Assembly (NCBI GenBank): GCA_005240015.1
Contig: SBBV01000566.1
Location: forward strand, 1-14,874
DNA: 14,874 nt
Origin: Candidatus Odyssella thessalonicensis
Lineage (GTDB): Bacteria > Pseudomonadota > Alphaproteobacteria > Bin65
Direction of reading: 5' to 3'
Shown one piece after another: positions 1-8,456 of the stretch (the first letter of the stretch is position 1; each line of letters opens with the position of its first letter). Made by a program: the position numbers and the translations under genes. The notes below the pieces were generated by a model. That model searched no databases. It had not been told where the DNA came from and saw nothing but the letters and a program-made list of their open reading frames with translations.

Positions 1-51
1 CAGCGGCAGGCCGGGAAGGCGCACGGTCAACAGCGGATCGTCGGCGGCGGG
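1..51 (-). other. Inverted fragment of ribD at the window edge
   Basis: Read on the minus strand, these bases encode ADDPLLTVRLPGLPL, matching the TVLADDP-LTVRLPGL block near the start of the RibD reductase domain. The continuing RibD reading frame begins at about base 53 on the plus strand. The two pieces belong to the same gene in opposite orientations, with roughly 15 to 25 codons between them missing. A chimeric or hairpin read at a contig end is the simplest explanation; a true micro-inversion would make ribD a pseudogene. Confidence 0.7.
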
Positions 52-451
52 ACGGCGGCTCTTCGCCTCGCTCGAGGCCGGCCCGGTCTGGCTCGTGCTC
101 GCCGACGGCACGGCGCCGCCGCGCGATCTGCCGGCCGGCGTCGAGGTCATCGCGGTGGCGGCGGGTCCGCAAGGCCGCCCCGATCCCAAGGCCATGCTCA
201 CCGAGCTTGGCCGGCGCGGGCTCACGCGCGTGCTCGTGGAAGGCGGCGCGCGGCTCGCCGGCGCGCTCGCCAGAGCCGGCTTCGTCGACCGCATCGCCTG
301 GTTCCGCGCGCCGCTGATGCTGGGCGGCGACGGCGTGCCGGCGCTCGAGCCGCTCGGCGTCACCGATCCGGCCGGTGCGGCGAAATGGCGGCGCCTCGAC
401 ACGCGCCGGCTCGGGCCGGACCTGCTGGAAACCTATGCGGCGCTGCGCTAG
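2..451 (+). CDS. ribD: RibD, C-terminal part of the reductase domain (partial, 5' end disrupted)
   Basis: RibD carries out the deaminase and reductase steps of riboflavin synthesis; only the end of the reductase (HTP reductase/DHFR-like) domain is here. The reading frame is open from base 2, but only about base 53 onward reads as RibD: RRLFASLEAGPVWLVLADG, then the hallmark VLVEGGARLAGAL (bases ~230-270) and a proline/glycine-rich end (RAPLMLGGDG). The first ~50 bases do not fit in this frame; their reverse complement encodes ADDPLLTVRLPGLPL, which is the RibD segment expected just upstream, so the start of the window is rearranged or misassembled. The stop TAG (449-451) lies 8 bases before ribE, consistent with an operon. 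The start codon and deaminase domain are outside the window. Identity is confident; the 5' boundary is not. Confidence 0.8.
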   Translation, partial: SGRPGRRTVNSGSSAAGRRLFASLEAGPVWLVLADGTAPPRDLPAGVEVIAVAAGPQGRPDPKAMLTELGRRGLTRVLVEGGARLAGALARAGFVDRIAWFRAPLMLGGDGVPALEPLGVTDPAGAAKWRRLDTRRLGPDLLETYAALR

Positions 452-459
452 TTGAACCC

Positions 460-1065
460 ATGTTCACCGGCATCATCACCGACGTCGGCACGGTCCGTGC
501 CGTGCGCGCCGAAAGCGCCGACCGCGACCGGCGCTTCGAGATCAACACCGCGCTCGACACGAAGTCGATCGCGATCGGCGCCTCGATCGCGTGCTCGGGC
601 CCGTGCCTCACGGTGGTGGAGAAGGGGCCGGGCTGGTTCGCGGTCGAGGCCTCGCAGGAGACGCTGGCGCGCACGACCTTGGGCGAGTGGGGTGCCGGCA
701 CGCCGGTCAACCTCGAGCGCTCGCTCGCCGCCGGCGACGAGCTCGGCGGCCATCTCGTGAGCGGCCATGTCGACGCCGTGGTGCGCATCCTGGCGCGCAG
801 CGAGGCGGGCGGCAGCGCGCGGTTCGAGATCGAGCTGCCGCCGGCCCTCGCGCCCTATGTGGCCGAGAAAGGCTCGGTGGCGCTGGAGGGCGTGTCGCTG
901 ACCGTCAACGAGGTCGCGCGCGACCGCTTCGCCGTCAACATCATCAACCATACCGCCGAGCGCACGACCTTCGGCGGCATGGCGGCCGGGCGCCGGCTCA
1001 ATATGGAAGTCGACATGCTGGCGCGCTATGTAGAACGGCAGCTGACCGCCCGGTTCAAGGGCTGA
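460..1065 (+). CDS. ribE: Riboflavin synthase, alpha subunit type
   Basis: This enzyme dismutates two molecules of 6,7-dimethyl-8-ribityllumazine into riboflavin and the pyrimidinedione that is recycled by RibH. It is a 201-residue cytosolic protein, normal for the family. It begins with the conserved MFTGII and shows the two tandem lumazine-binding repeats: the first half with CLTVVE and GGHLVSGHVD (around residues 49-108), the second with VALEGVSLTVNEV and NIINHTAERTTF (around residues 140-175). I chose the ATG at 460 because MFTGI is the family N-terminus; an in-frame upstream start at 385 would overlap ribD and add unconserved residues. It follows ribD by 8 bases and precedes the ribB fusion by 17 bases. 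E. coli calls the same enzyme ribC. Confidence 0.95.
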   Translation: MFTGIITDVGTVRAVRAESADRDRRFEINTALDTKSIAIGASIACSGPCLTVVEKGPGWFAVEASQETLARTTLGEWGAGTPVNLERSLAAGDELGGHLVSGHVDAVVRILARSEAGGSARFEIELPPALAPYVAEKGSVALEGVSLTVNEVARDRFAVNIINHTAERTTFGGMAAGRRLNMEVDMLARYVERQLTARFKG

Positions 1066-1082
1066 CGCTCGGGAGAGCGCAA

Positions 1083-2222
1083 ATGGACCTCACCCATACC
1101 TACCGCTCCTATCTCTCCTCGATCGAGGAGATCATCGAGGAGGCCAGGAACGGCCGCATGTTCATCCTCGTCGACGACGAGGACCGCGAGAACGAGGGCG
1201 ACCTCGTGATCCCGGCGCAGATGGCGACGCCCAACGTCATCAACTTCATGGCCAAGCACGGGCGCGGCCTCGTCTGCCTGGCGCTGACGCCGCACCGCAT
1301 CGAGGAGCTCGGCTTGTCCCTCATGTCGGGGCGTAACCAGTCGCGCCACGCCACCGCCTTCACCGTCTCGATCGAGGCGCGCGAGGGGGTGACGACCGGC
1401 ATCTCGGCGGCGGACCGCGCCCGCACCATCTCGGTCGCGATCGATCCCACCAAGGGCCGCGGCGACATCGTGATCCCCGGCCACGTGTTCCCGCTGATGG
1501 CACGCGAGGGCGGCGTGCTCGTGCGCGCGGGTCACACCGAGGCCGCCGTCGATGTGGCGCGGCTCGCGGGCCTGCATCCCTCGGGCGTCATCTGCGAGAT
1601 CATGAACGACGACGGGACGATGGCCCGCATGCCCGACCTCGTCGCCTTCGCCCAGCGCCACAATCTCAAGATCGCGACCATCGCCGATCTCATCGCCTAT
1701 CGCCGGCGGCACGACCGCATCGTCGAGCGCATCATCGAGAGCACCTTCGAGAGCCGCTACGGCGGCAGCTTCCGCACCTACGTGTATGTGAACCGCGCCG
1801 CCTATGCCGAGCATCTCGCGCTCGTGAAGGGCGACGTGCGCGCGCCGGGCCCGGTGATGGTGCGCATGCATCGCCTCTCGGTGTTCCGCGACCTTCTCGG
1901 CGACAAGCTCGACAGCCACGTCGGCGAGCTCCAGGCCAGCATGCGCATGATCGGCAAGGAAGGGCGCGGCATGATCGTGCTGATCCGCGAGCCCTGGGTC
2001 TCGTCGCTCTCCGACAGCATGCGCAGCCCCGCGACCGGCGACGGCGAGACGCACGGGCACGATCCGGCGCTGCGCGACTACGGCGTCGGCGCGCAGATCC
2101 TGATCGATCTCGGCGTGCAGGACATGATCCTGCTCACCAACAGCAGCCGCACCATCGTCGGCCTCGAGGGCTACGGCCTGCGCGTCGTCGAGCGCCGGCC
2201 GATTCCGGTGGGAGGGGATTGA
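1083..2222 (+). CDS. ribB: DHBP synthase (RibB) fused to a degenerate GTP cyclohydrolase II-like domain (RibBX-type)
   Basis: The N-terminal half (about residues 12-215) is 3,4-dihydroxy-2-butanone 4-phosphate synthase, which makes the four-carbon unit of riboflavin from ribulose 5-phosphate. It shows the acidic metal-binding loop DDEDRENEGDL, HGRGLVCLAL, TGISAADRA, GHVFPLMAREGGVLVRAGHTEA and the CEIMNDDG segment. The C-terminal half (about 220-379) aligns with GTP cyclohydrolase II but lacks the three zinc-binding cysteines: where E. coli RibA has SECLTGD...RCDCG, this protein reads HRLSVFRDLLGDKLDSHVGE, and the GRNIGL segment is also gone. The tail TNSSRTIVGLEGYGLRVVERRP is still RibA-like. 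So the RibA half probably does not open GTP, and a separate ribA would be needed elsewhere. A GGGAGAG ribosome site precedes the ATG at 1083. Its TGA overlaps the ribH ATG by one base, suggesting translational coupling. Confidence 0.93.
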   Translation: MDLTHTYRSYLSSIEEIIEEARNGRMFILVDDEDRENEGDLVIPAQMATPNVINFMAKHGRGLVCLALTPHRIEELGLSLMSGRNQSRHATAFTVSIEAREGVTTGISAADRARTISVAIDPTKGRGDIVIPGHVFPLMAREGGVLVRAGHTEAAVDVARLAGLHPSGVICEIMNDDGTMARMPDLVAFAQRHNLKIATIADLIAYRRRHDRIVERIIESTFESRYGGSFRTYVYVNRAAYAEHLALVKGDVRAPGPVMVRMHRLSVFRDLLGDKLDSHVGELQASMRMIGKEGRGMIVLIREPWVSSLSDSMRSPATGDGETHGHDPALRDYGVGAQILIDLGVQDMILLTNSSRTIVGLEGYGLRVVERRPIPVGGD

Positions 2223-2698
2223 TGGCAACCCAGGCCAGGTCGGTTGCGCGCACCGTCCCGAAGCTCAGGGGGAAGGTGCTGATCCTCGAAGCGCGCTTCC
2301 ACGAGCACATCACCGACATGCTCGTCAAAGGCGCGATCGCGGTGCTGCAGGAATCCGGCATCAAGTACGACCGCTTGCCGGTCCCGGGCTCGTTCGAGAT
2401 CCCGGGCGCGATCAAGTTCGCGATGAACATGTATGACGGCTTCGTTGCGCTCGGCTGCGTGATCCGCGGCGAGACCAGCCACTACGAATATGTCTGCGCC
2501 GAGAGCGCGCGCGGGCTCATGTCGCTCTCGATGGACCACAACATCGCGATCGGCTACGGCGTGCTCACCTGCGATACCGAGGCGCAGGCGCTCGAGCGCG
2601 CCGACCCGAAGCGGCTCGACAAGGGCGGCGACGCGGCGCTCGCGTGCCTGCGCATGATCGAGCTGAAGTGCCGCTTCTTGGGCGGGCACCACGTATGA
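2222..2698 (+). CDS. ribH: 6,7-dimethyl-8-ribityllumazine synthase (lumazine synthase)
   Basis: RibH condenses 5-amino-6-ribitylamino-uracil with dihydroxybutanone phosphate to give the substrate of RibE; family members assemble into pentamers or icosahedral shells. The 158-residue protein has the full set of signature blocks: ARFHEHITDMLVKGA (residues ~24-38), VPGSFEIPGA (~53-62), GCVIRGETSHYEYVC (~78-92, with the histidine that corresponds to the catalytic one) and GVLTCDTEAQALERA (~113-127). The ATG at 2222 overlaps the stop of the preceding gene (TGATG) and is preceded by a GGGAGGGG ribosome site; a TTG one codon earlier is possible but unlikely. It sits in its usual place between ribB and nusB. 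Confidence 0.95.
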   Translation: MATQARSVARTVPKLRGKVLILEARFHEHITDMLVKGAIAVLQESGIKYDRLPVPGSFEIPGAIKFAMNMYDGFVALGCVIRGETSHYEYVCAESARGLMSLSMDHNIAIGYGVLTCDTEAQALERADPKRLDKGGDAALACLRMIELKCRFLGGHHV

Positions 2699-3255
2699 AC
2701 CAGCGCGGCGCCGCGCGCGAGCCGCATCGCTCGCCCAAGGCGCAGCGGCGCGGCGCTGCGCGCATCGCGGCGGTGCAGGCGCTCTATCAGATCGAGCTCA
2801 CCGGCGCCTCGCCCGACCGCGTGCTGCGCGAGTTCGTGGCGCACCGCATCGGCGAGGTTCCGCACCCCAAGGACGAAGCCGGCGCCGAAGAGGCGATCGG
2901 CGAGCCCGACCGCGAGCTGTTCGCGGCGATCGTGCGCGGCGCCTCGGAGCGGCGCCACGAGCTCGACGAAATGGTGGGCACGGCGCTCGCCGCCGGCTGG
3001 TCGCTCGAGCGCATGGATCGGGTGCTGCGCGCGCTCCTGCGCGCCGGCGCCTTCGAGCTGTTCGCGCGGCCCGAGACGCCGGCGCGCGTGGCCATCGCCG
3101 AATATGTCGGCGTGGCCAACGCGTTCTACGAGGGGCGCGAGCCCGGGTTCGTGAACGGCGTGCTCGACAAGCTCGCGCGCGTGCTCAGGCCGGAGGAGAT
3201 GGCGGGGGCGGGGCCGCCGGCGCCGATTCCGGATCGTCCCGCCAAGGGCAACTGA
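2695..3255 (+). CDS. nusB: Transcription antitermination factor NusB
   Basis: NusB binds boxA RNA with NusE (S10) and is needed for antitermination on rRNA operons. The 186-residue protein is all-helical by inspection. It has a basic, disordered N-terminus (KAQRRGAARIAAVQALYQIEL, the RNA-binding arginine-rich start), the long middle helices, and the conserved C-terminal block IAEYVGVANAFYEGREPGFVNGVLDKLAR (residues ~131-159). A proline/alanine-rich tail of about 25 residues follows. The ATG overlaps the ribH stop by four bases (ATGA), indicating coupled translation. The ribH-nusB-thiL order is common in proteobacteria. Slightly longer than E. coli NusB (139 residues) because of both tails, as is usual in alphaproteobacteria. 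Confidence 0.94.
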   Translation: MNQRGAAREPHRSPKAQRRGAARIAAVQALYQIELTGASPDRVLREFVAHRIGEVPHPKDEAGAEEAIGEPDRELFAAIVRGASERRHELDEMVGTALAAGWSLERMDRVLRALLRAGAFELFARPETPARVAIAEYVGVANAFYEGREPGFVNGVLDKLARVLRPEEMAGAGPPAPIPDRPAKGN

Positions 3256-3263
3256 GCCCCCGC

Positions 3264-4244
3264 ATGGCCGCGCGCAAGCGCATGCCGGGCGAGTTCGTCG
3301 CGATCGCCCGCTATTTCGCGCCGCTCGCCACGCACCCCGGCGCCTTCGGCTTGAAGGACGATCTCGCCTGGCTCGCGCCGCGCGCGCGCCGCCGGCTCGT
3401 GCTCAAGACCGATGCGATCGTGGTCGGCGTGCACACGCTGCCGCGCGATCCGCCCGACCTGATCGCGCGGAAGGCGCTGCGCGTGAACCTCTCCGATCTC
3501 GCCGGCAAGGGTGCCAGCCCCCTCGGCTACATGCTGGCGCTCGTCTTGCCCGGGAACACGACCGAGGCCTGGCTCGCGCGCTTCGCCGCCGGCCTTGCCG
3601 CCGATCAGAAGCTCTTCGGCGTGCCGCTGCTGGGCGGCGACCTCACGCGCACGCCGGGCCCGCCGACGATCGCGATCACGGCGCTGGGCGAGGCGCCGCC
3701 GGGGCAGCCGCTGCTGCGCGCCGGCGCCAAGCGCGACGATGCCGTGTTCGTCTCGGGCACGATCGGCGATGCGGCGCTCGGCTTGCTCGCGCTCAGGGGC
3801 AAGCTTGCGGCGCTGCCCGAGCGGCATCGGCGCTTCCTCGCCTGGCGCTATCATCTGCCTGCGCCCCGGCTGGCGCTCGGCCGCGCAATCGCGCCGCTGG
3901 CGAGCGCGGCGATGGACATCTCCGACGGCCTCGTCGGCGACCTCGGCCATATCTGTGCTGCCTCGGATTGCGGCGCGGAAATCGACCTCGCCGCGATCCC
4001 GGCCTCGCCCGCGGCCAAGGCCGCCGGCGATCGGCACGCGCTCCGGCGCATCACCGGCGGCGACGACTACGAACTGCTGTTCACGGCGCCGGCCACGGCC
4101 GAGGCGGGTTTGCGCGCCGCCGCGCGCAAGGCCGGCGTGCCGATCACGCGCATCGGCCACATCGTGGCGCGCCCGGGCGTGCGCGTGCTGGCGCCCGGCG
4201 GCGGCGCCATCCCGCTGAAATCACGCGGGTGGCAGCATTTCTAG
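3264..4244 (+). CDS. thiL: Thiamine-monophosphate kinase
   Basis: ThiL phosphorylates thiamine monophosphate to thiamine diphosphate using ATP, the last step of cofactor synthesis. The 326-residue protein belongs to the PurM/ThiL ATP-binding family. Metal- and nucleotide-binding motifs are visible in order: GLKDD (the GDDAA-like acidic pair), LKTDAIVVGVH, NLSDLAGKGA, LLGGDLTRT, MDISDGLVGDLGH and ITGGDDYELLF. The ATG at 3264 follows nusB by 8 bases; an internal ATG at 3282 (MPGEFVAIARYF) matches the family N-terminus better and is a real alternative. The protein ends in GWQHF, a normal ThiL end, but its TAG stop (4242-4244) lies inside the terminal CTAGAGC of the palindromic element that starts at 4241, so an inserted repeat supplies the stop codon. 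Probably the last gene of the rib operon. Confidence 0.93.
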   Translation: MAARKRMPGEFVAIARYFAPLATHPGAFGLKDDLAWLAPRARRRLVLKTDAIVVGVHTLPRDPPDLIARKALRVNLSDLAGKGASPLGYMLALVLPGNTTEAWLARFAAGLAADQKLFGVPLLGGDLTRTPGPPTIAITALGEAPPGQPLLRAGAKRDDAVFVSGTIGDAALGLLALRGKLAALPERHRRFLAWRYHLPAPRLALGRAIAPLASAAMDISDGLVGDLGHICAASDCGAEIDLAAIPASPAAKAAGDRHALRRITGGDDYELLFTAPATAEAGLRAAARKAGVPITRIGHIVARPGVRVLAPGGGAIPLKSRGWQHF

Positions 4245-4515
4245 AGCAGTGTTCGATCATGCTGAAGCAAGAAGTTTGTGTCCTCCCGGGCGCGGCGCAG
4301 GATGGCGCCTCTTCGCGCCATGGTGCGCCGCAGACCCGGGACCCATCGAGCGCCGGTAGTGGGTGACCCACTACCGAGGCGCCGAAGCCGCGGCATCAAC
4401 GCTGTACCTGTGTCCCGGGTCTGCGCAGCACCGCGCCGCTAAAGGAGCGGCGCGCTGCAGCGCGCCCGTGACGACACAAATTTGATTGGTCCAGTTCGAT
4501 CAGATACCGCTCTAG
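4241..4515. repeat. ~275-bp palindromic repeat element (MITE-like)
   Basis: The two ends are imperfect inverted repeats: CTAGAGCAGTGTTCGATC at 4241-4258 against the reverse complement of 4498-4515, matching at 14 of 18 positions. The arms continue to pair inward: TTTGTGTC near both ends, a perfect 13-bp pair GCAGACCCGGGAC at 4330-4342 and 4412-4424, and near the centre a perfect 10-bp hairpin with a one-base gap (GGTAGTGGGT, 4355-4364, with 4366-4375). No coding potential is evident. The structure fits a non-autonomous inverted-repeat element or a large REP-type hairpin. It overlaps the thiL stop codon and could also act as a transcriptional block behind the operon. Confidence 0.7.
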
Positions 4516-4580
4516 TAGCGCTAAGAGTCCGTTTGAGAACAGCGATTCCCTCGGAGGCGTATTCGTGATTCACACTGTGC

Positions 4581-4930
4581 ATGTGGACACGAGAGACACG
4601 GGGCCGCATGGGCCGCGATCGGGCTGATGGTCAACCTTACCGCGGCGGAGGCTGGCCATGGGTCAAGGACCTGTTCGCCGACGGCGCCTACGATAGGACG
4701 CAACTGATAGACAAGGTCGCCTTCCTCGACTTCGTCATCGAGGTCGTCCGCCACATCGACGCCGAACCGTGCTTCAAGGTCCTGCCACGCCGCTGGGTGG
4801 TCGAACGGACCTTCGGGTGGCTCACCCGCTGGCGCCGCTTGGTGCGTGACTACGAACAACGGATCGATTTCTCCGAAGCCATGATCCACGTCGTCATGGA
4901 AGCCTTCTGCTCTGAAGGATCAGCCACTAA
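4581..4930 (+). pseudogene. IS5-family DDE transposase remnant, internally deleted and frameshifted
   Basis: The N-terminus MWTRETRGRMGRDRAD resembles the first residues of IS5-type transposases. It is joined after about 16-28 codons to the end of the catalytic domain: LFADGAYDR (second catalytic aspartate), KVAFLDFVIEVVRHID, KVLPRRWVVERTFGWLTRWRR (catalytic glutamate in VVER) and DYEQRIDFSEAMIHV. The DNA-binding region and the first catalytic aspartate, well over 100 residues in intact relatives, are missing. At the end, a one-base loss after VVM shifts the frame: the ancestral reading GSLLLxRISH-stop lies in the neighbouring frame, itself carrying a TGA, and its TAA is at 4928-4930. The open frame instead runs on to 5099 through unrelated DNA. 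Not functional. Confidence 0.8.
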
Positions 4931-5045
4931 CGTGCATGCTGGTCGGCTCAGACCACCGCAGGCTGCTGCCAGCATCCGCCCTGCTCGGCGCCGAGACGAT
5001 GGATCTGTGCATGGATTGCCGGCGGCGGCTGCGCGGGTCAGCAGT

Positions 5046-5261
5046 TCAAAGGATGACCAGGAAGTTGGCCTCGACACCTTGAGGTCCGCGTACGATTAGT
5101 CGGCTCTTTGGCCCGGCGTGGCCGGAGCACCATTCCCCGACGACGCGGCTCGCTCCGCCAGAATAGGTCGGTACGTAATGCGGACCGTAAGCGTTGGGCG
5201 CACACGCAGCGGCGATGCCGGCAACAAAGATCGCGGCACTGAACCTATGGGTCGGCACCAT
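5046..5261 (-). CDS. Possible small lipoprotein (fragment) carried inside the decayed IS
   Basis: On the minus strand within the extra DNA of the IS, an open frame of 71 codons starts MVPTHRFSAAIFVAGIAAAC, a plausible signal peptide ending in a lipobox-like AAAC around residue 20. It is followed by PNAYGPHYVPTYSGG and a segment GEWCSGHAGPKSRLIVRGP that reads like a real protein rather than a shadow frame. The frame extends upstream to an ATG at 5327, but the start at 5261 puts the signal peptide first. It stops at 5046, close to the junction with the transposase remnant, so it may be a truncated passenger gene. No family recognised; the ribosome site is weak. It could also be a chance ORF in high-GC DNA. 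Confidence 0.35.
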   Translation of the reverse strand: MVPTHRFSAAIFVAGIAAACAPNAYGPHYVPTYSGGASRVVGEWCSGHAGPKSRLIVRGPQGVEANFLVIL

Positions 5262-5375
5262 TCCGATGCACCGCCAGAGAATGGCCGGCAGGAGGCCGTC
5301 AGATGCGACTGTTCGGATGATGTCCATTAGAGCATCGAATCAGGCCAATTCTCAAACAGACTCTTAGCCATCATA

Positions 5376-5470
5376 GGGGAGGGTTTCAAACCTGCCCCGC
5401 GGCGCTTCCGCCGCACAAAATCCGCGATCGCCGTTCTGCCGTCGGCAGGGGCGGGTTTGAGACCCGCCCC
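5376..5470. repeat. REP-like palindrome pair upstream of hppA
   Basis: Two related palindromic units face each other: 5376-5398 (GGGGAGGGTTTCAAACCTGCCCC) and 5446-5470, whose core is GGGGCGGGTTTGAGACCCGCCCC; each can fold on itself and each is nearly the complement of the other. The 47 bases between contain CGGCG/CGCCG-type short stems. This organisation is typical of repetitive extragenic palindromes in proteobacteria. It lies between the dead IS and the hppA leader. Confidence 0.55.
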
Positions 5471-5533
5471 CACGAAGATTGGGCCGCTCCGCGTTGCGAT
5501 CGCGTGGGCGCAAATTGCCGCGCTGGGGCTTTC

Positions 5534-5562
5534 TTGCGCGCTATCAGGGTTTTGCGTAAGTT
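5534..5562 (+). promoter_or_regulatory. Possible sigma-70-type promoter for hppA
   Basis: TTGCGC (5534-5539), 17 bases, then TAAGTT (5557-5562). Both boxes are imperfect. It is the best-spaced pair seen in the leader and would give a 5' untranslated region of about 120 bases. The remaining sequence between 5471 and 5688 holds nothing else recognisable. Confidence 0.25.
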
Positions 5563-5688
5563 CCGCGCCGCTTTGCGCCGCCCGCGAGGGGAGTGGGCGC
5601 CGGGCGCGCCGGGGCCGCAAAAGTCCCGGCCGGCTGCGTACCCGCGCAGCGCATCTTCGCGTCTTTCAGCTCTAAGGAACAATCGCAA

Positions 5689-7809
<2,121 letters not shown>

Positions 7810-7824
7810 TAACGAGCGTCTGCG

Positions 7825-7955
7825 GCGTAGGGGCGCGCTGCGCGCGCCCAGGTTCCGCGCGCAAGCGCTCGCCGGTAGCACGAGGGGCTCGGTCTTTCGT
7901 GATCGTTTGATCGCCGTGCGCGCTGAGATAGGGCGCGCGCAGCGCGCCCCTACGC
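7825..7955. repeat. Perfect 25-bp inverted repeat pair between convergent genes
   Basis: Bases 7825-7849 (beginning GCGTAGGGGCGCGCTG) are the exact reverse complement of 7931-7955. The arms are separated by 81 bases and are internally self-complementary (GGGCGCGC/GCGCGCCC), so each can also form its own hairpin. It sits between the ends of hppA and the minus-strand SnoaL-like gene, where it may terminate transcription from both sides, although there is no T tract. The arrangement matches paired REP units. Confidence 0.7.
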
Positions 7956-7993
7956 TTCGCGCGATTTCGCCTTTCCTCGGGACTTAGGACCAG

Positions 7994-8353
7994 TCAGCCG
8001 AGATCGTAGAAGAACTGCTCGTGCACGATCTTGCCGTCGCGGACCCGGAACACGCAGATCTCCGAGAACTGCGTGCGCGCGGCGCCCTTCTGGGTCATGT
8101 CGAACGTCATCGCGCAGCTGAAGTGGTTGCCGGCGACGATGGGGTCGCTCACCGTGACGCCGTGCATCGCCGCGAGCGTCGCCTCGAACTGCCGGCCTTT
8201 CTCGTGCAACGCGGCGAGGCCGCGCGCGGCGGCCCACGGCGAGCCCTCGGGCTCGAGGCTGACGGCGTCGTCGGCATAGAGCTCGTCGAGCGCTTGAGCG
8301 AACGACATCTTGCGGCACAGCTCGACCAGCCGCTGGGCGATCTCTGTCGTCAT
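7994..8353 (-). CDS. SnoaL-like / NTF2-fold protein of unknown substrate
   Basis: A 119-residue protein beginning MTTEIAQRLVELCRKM. It has the pattern of the SnoaL-like (NTF2-like) fold: an N-terminal helix pair (QALDELYADDAVSLEPEGSP), central strands, VSDPIVAGNHFSCAMTFDMTQKG, and the ending FRVRDGKIVHEQFFYD, which closely fits the family. These small alpha+beta barrels bind a small hydrophobic ligand and include cyclases, isomerases and many uncharacterised proteins, so no reaction can be assigned. Alternative starts are the ATG at 8365 (MRNAM...) and a frame extending to 8419, but the latter would translate an intergenic palindrome. It is convergent with hppA. A promoter with a perfect TTGACA lies far upstream (8543-8570), leaving a ~180-base leader that contains two hairpins. 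Confidence 0.82.
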   Translation of the reverse strand: MTTEIAQRLVELCRKMSFAQALDELYADDAVSLEPEGSPWAAARGLAALHEKGRQFEATLAAMHGVTVSDPIVAGNHFSCAMTFDMTQKGAARTQFSEICVFRVRDGKIVHEQFFYDLG

Positions 8354-8395
8354 GGCGTTTCTCATACCAACGCGCCCCTGAACCGATGGATGGCA

Positions 8396-8416
8396 AAAAG
8401 GGGTCAGACCCCTTTT
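8396..8416. repeat. Palindromic hairpin repeat, copy 1
   Basis: AAAAGGGGTC, one A, then GACCCCTTTT: a perfect 10-bp palindrome. As RNA it forms an A4G4/C4U4 stem with a small loop, ending in a U run on both strands, which resembles a bidirectional intrinsic terminator. A second copy differing only at the central base lies 41 bases further on. Confidence 0.75.
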
Positions 8417-8456
8417 CACGCTTGCCGTCCACGCCTAGCGTGCATCGGCGTAGCCG

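Larger units (their letters stand above)
4521..5367 (+). mobile_element. Decayed IS5-family-type insertion sequence with extra internal DNA
   Basis: The ends are 19-bp inverted repeats differing at one position: CTAAGAGTCCGTTTGAGAA (4521-4539) and the complement of 5349-5367. Inside the left end is the start of an IS5-type transposase (MWTRETRGRM, 4581), followed by only the C-terminal part of its catalytic domain. In intact relatives the transposase stop lies close to the right inverted repeat. Here the ancestral stop (TAA, 4928-4930) is followed by about 420 bp of unrelated sequence before the right repeat. No clear target duplication is seen; the bases outside the GAGTC ends are CTAA and TTAG. 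The element looks dead by itself but could be mobilised by a related transposase. Family assignment rests on the protein and the end sequence. Confidence 0.75.

Noticed and set aside
460..1082. FMN riboswitch in the rib operon
   Set aside because: The ribD-ribE and ribE-ribB gaps are 8 and 17 bases, far too short for the RFN element; any riboswitch would be upstream of the window.
1026..2228. 400-codon minus-strand frame opposite the ribB fusion
   Set aside because: Shadow of a well-conserved gene; low-complexity translation.
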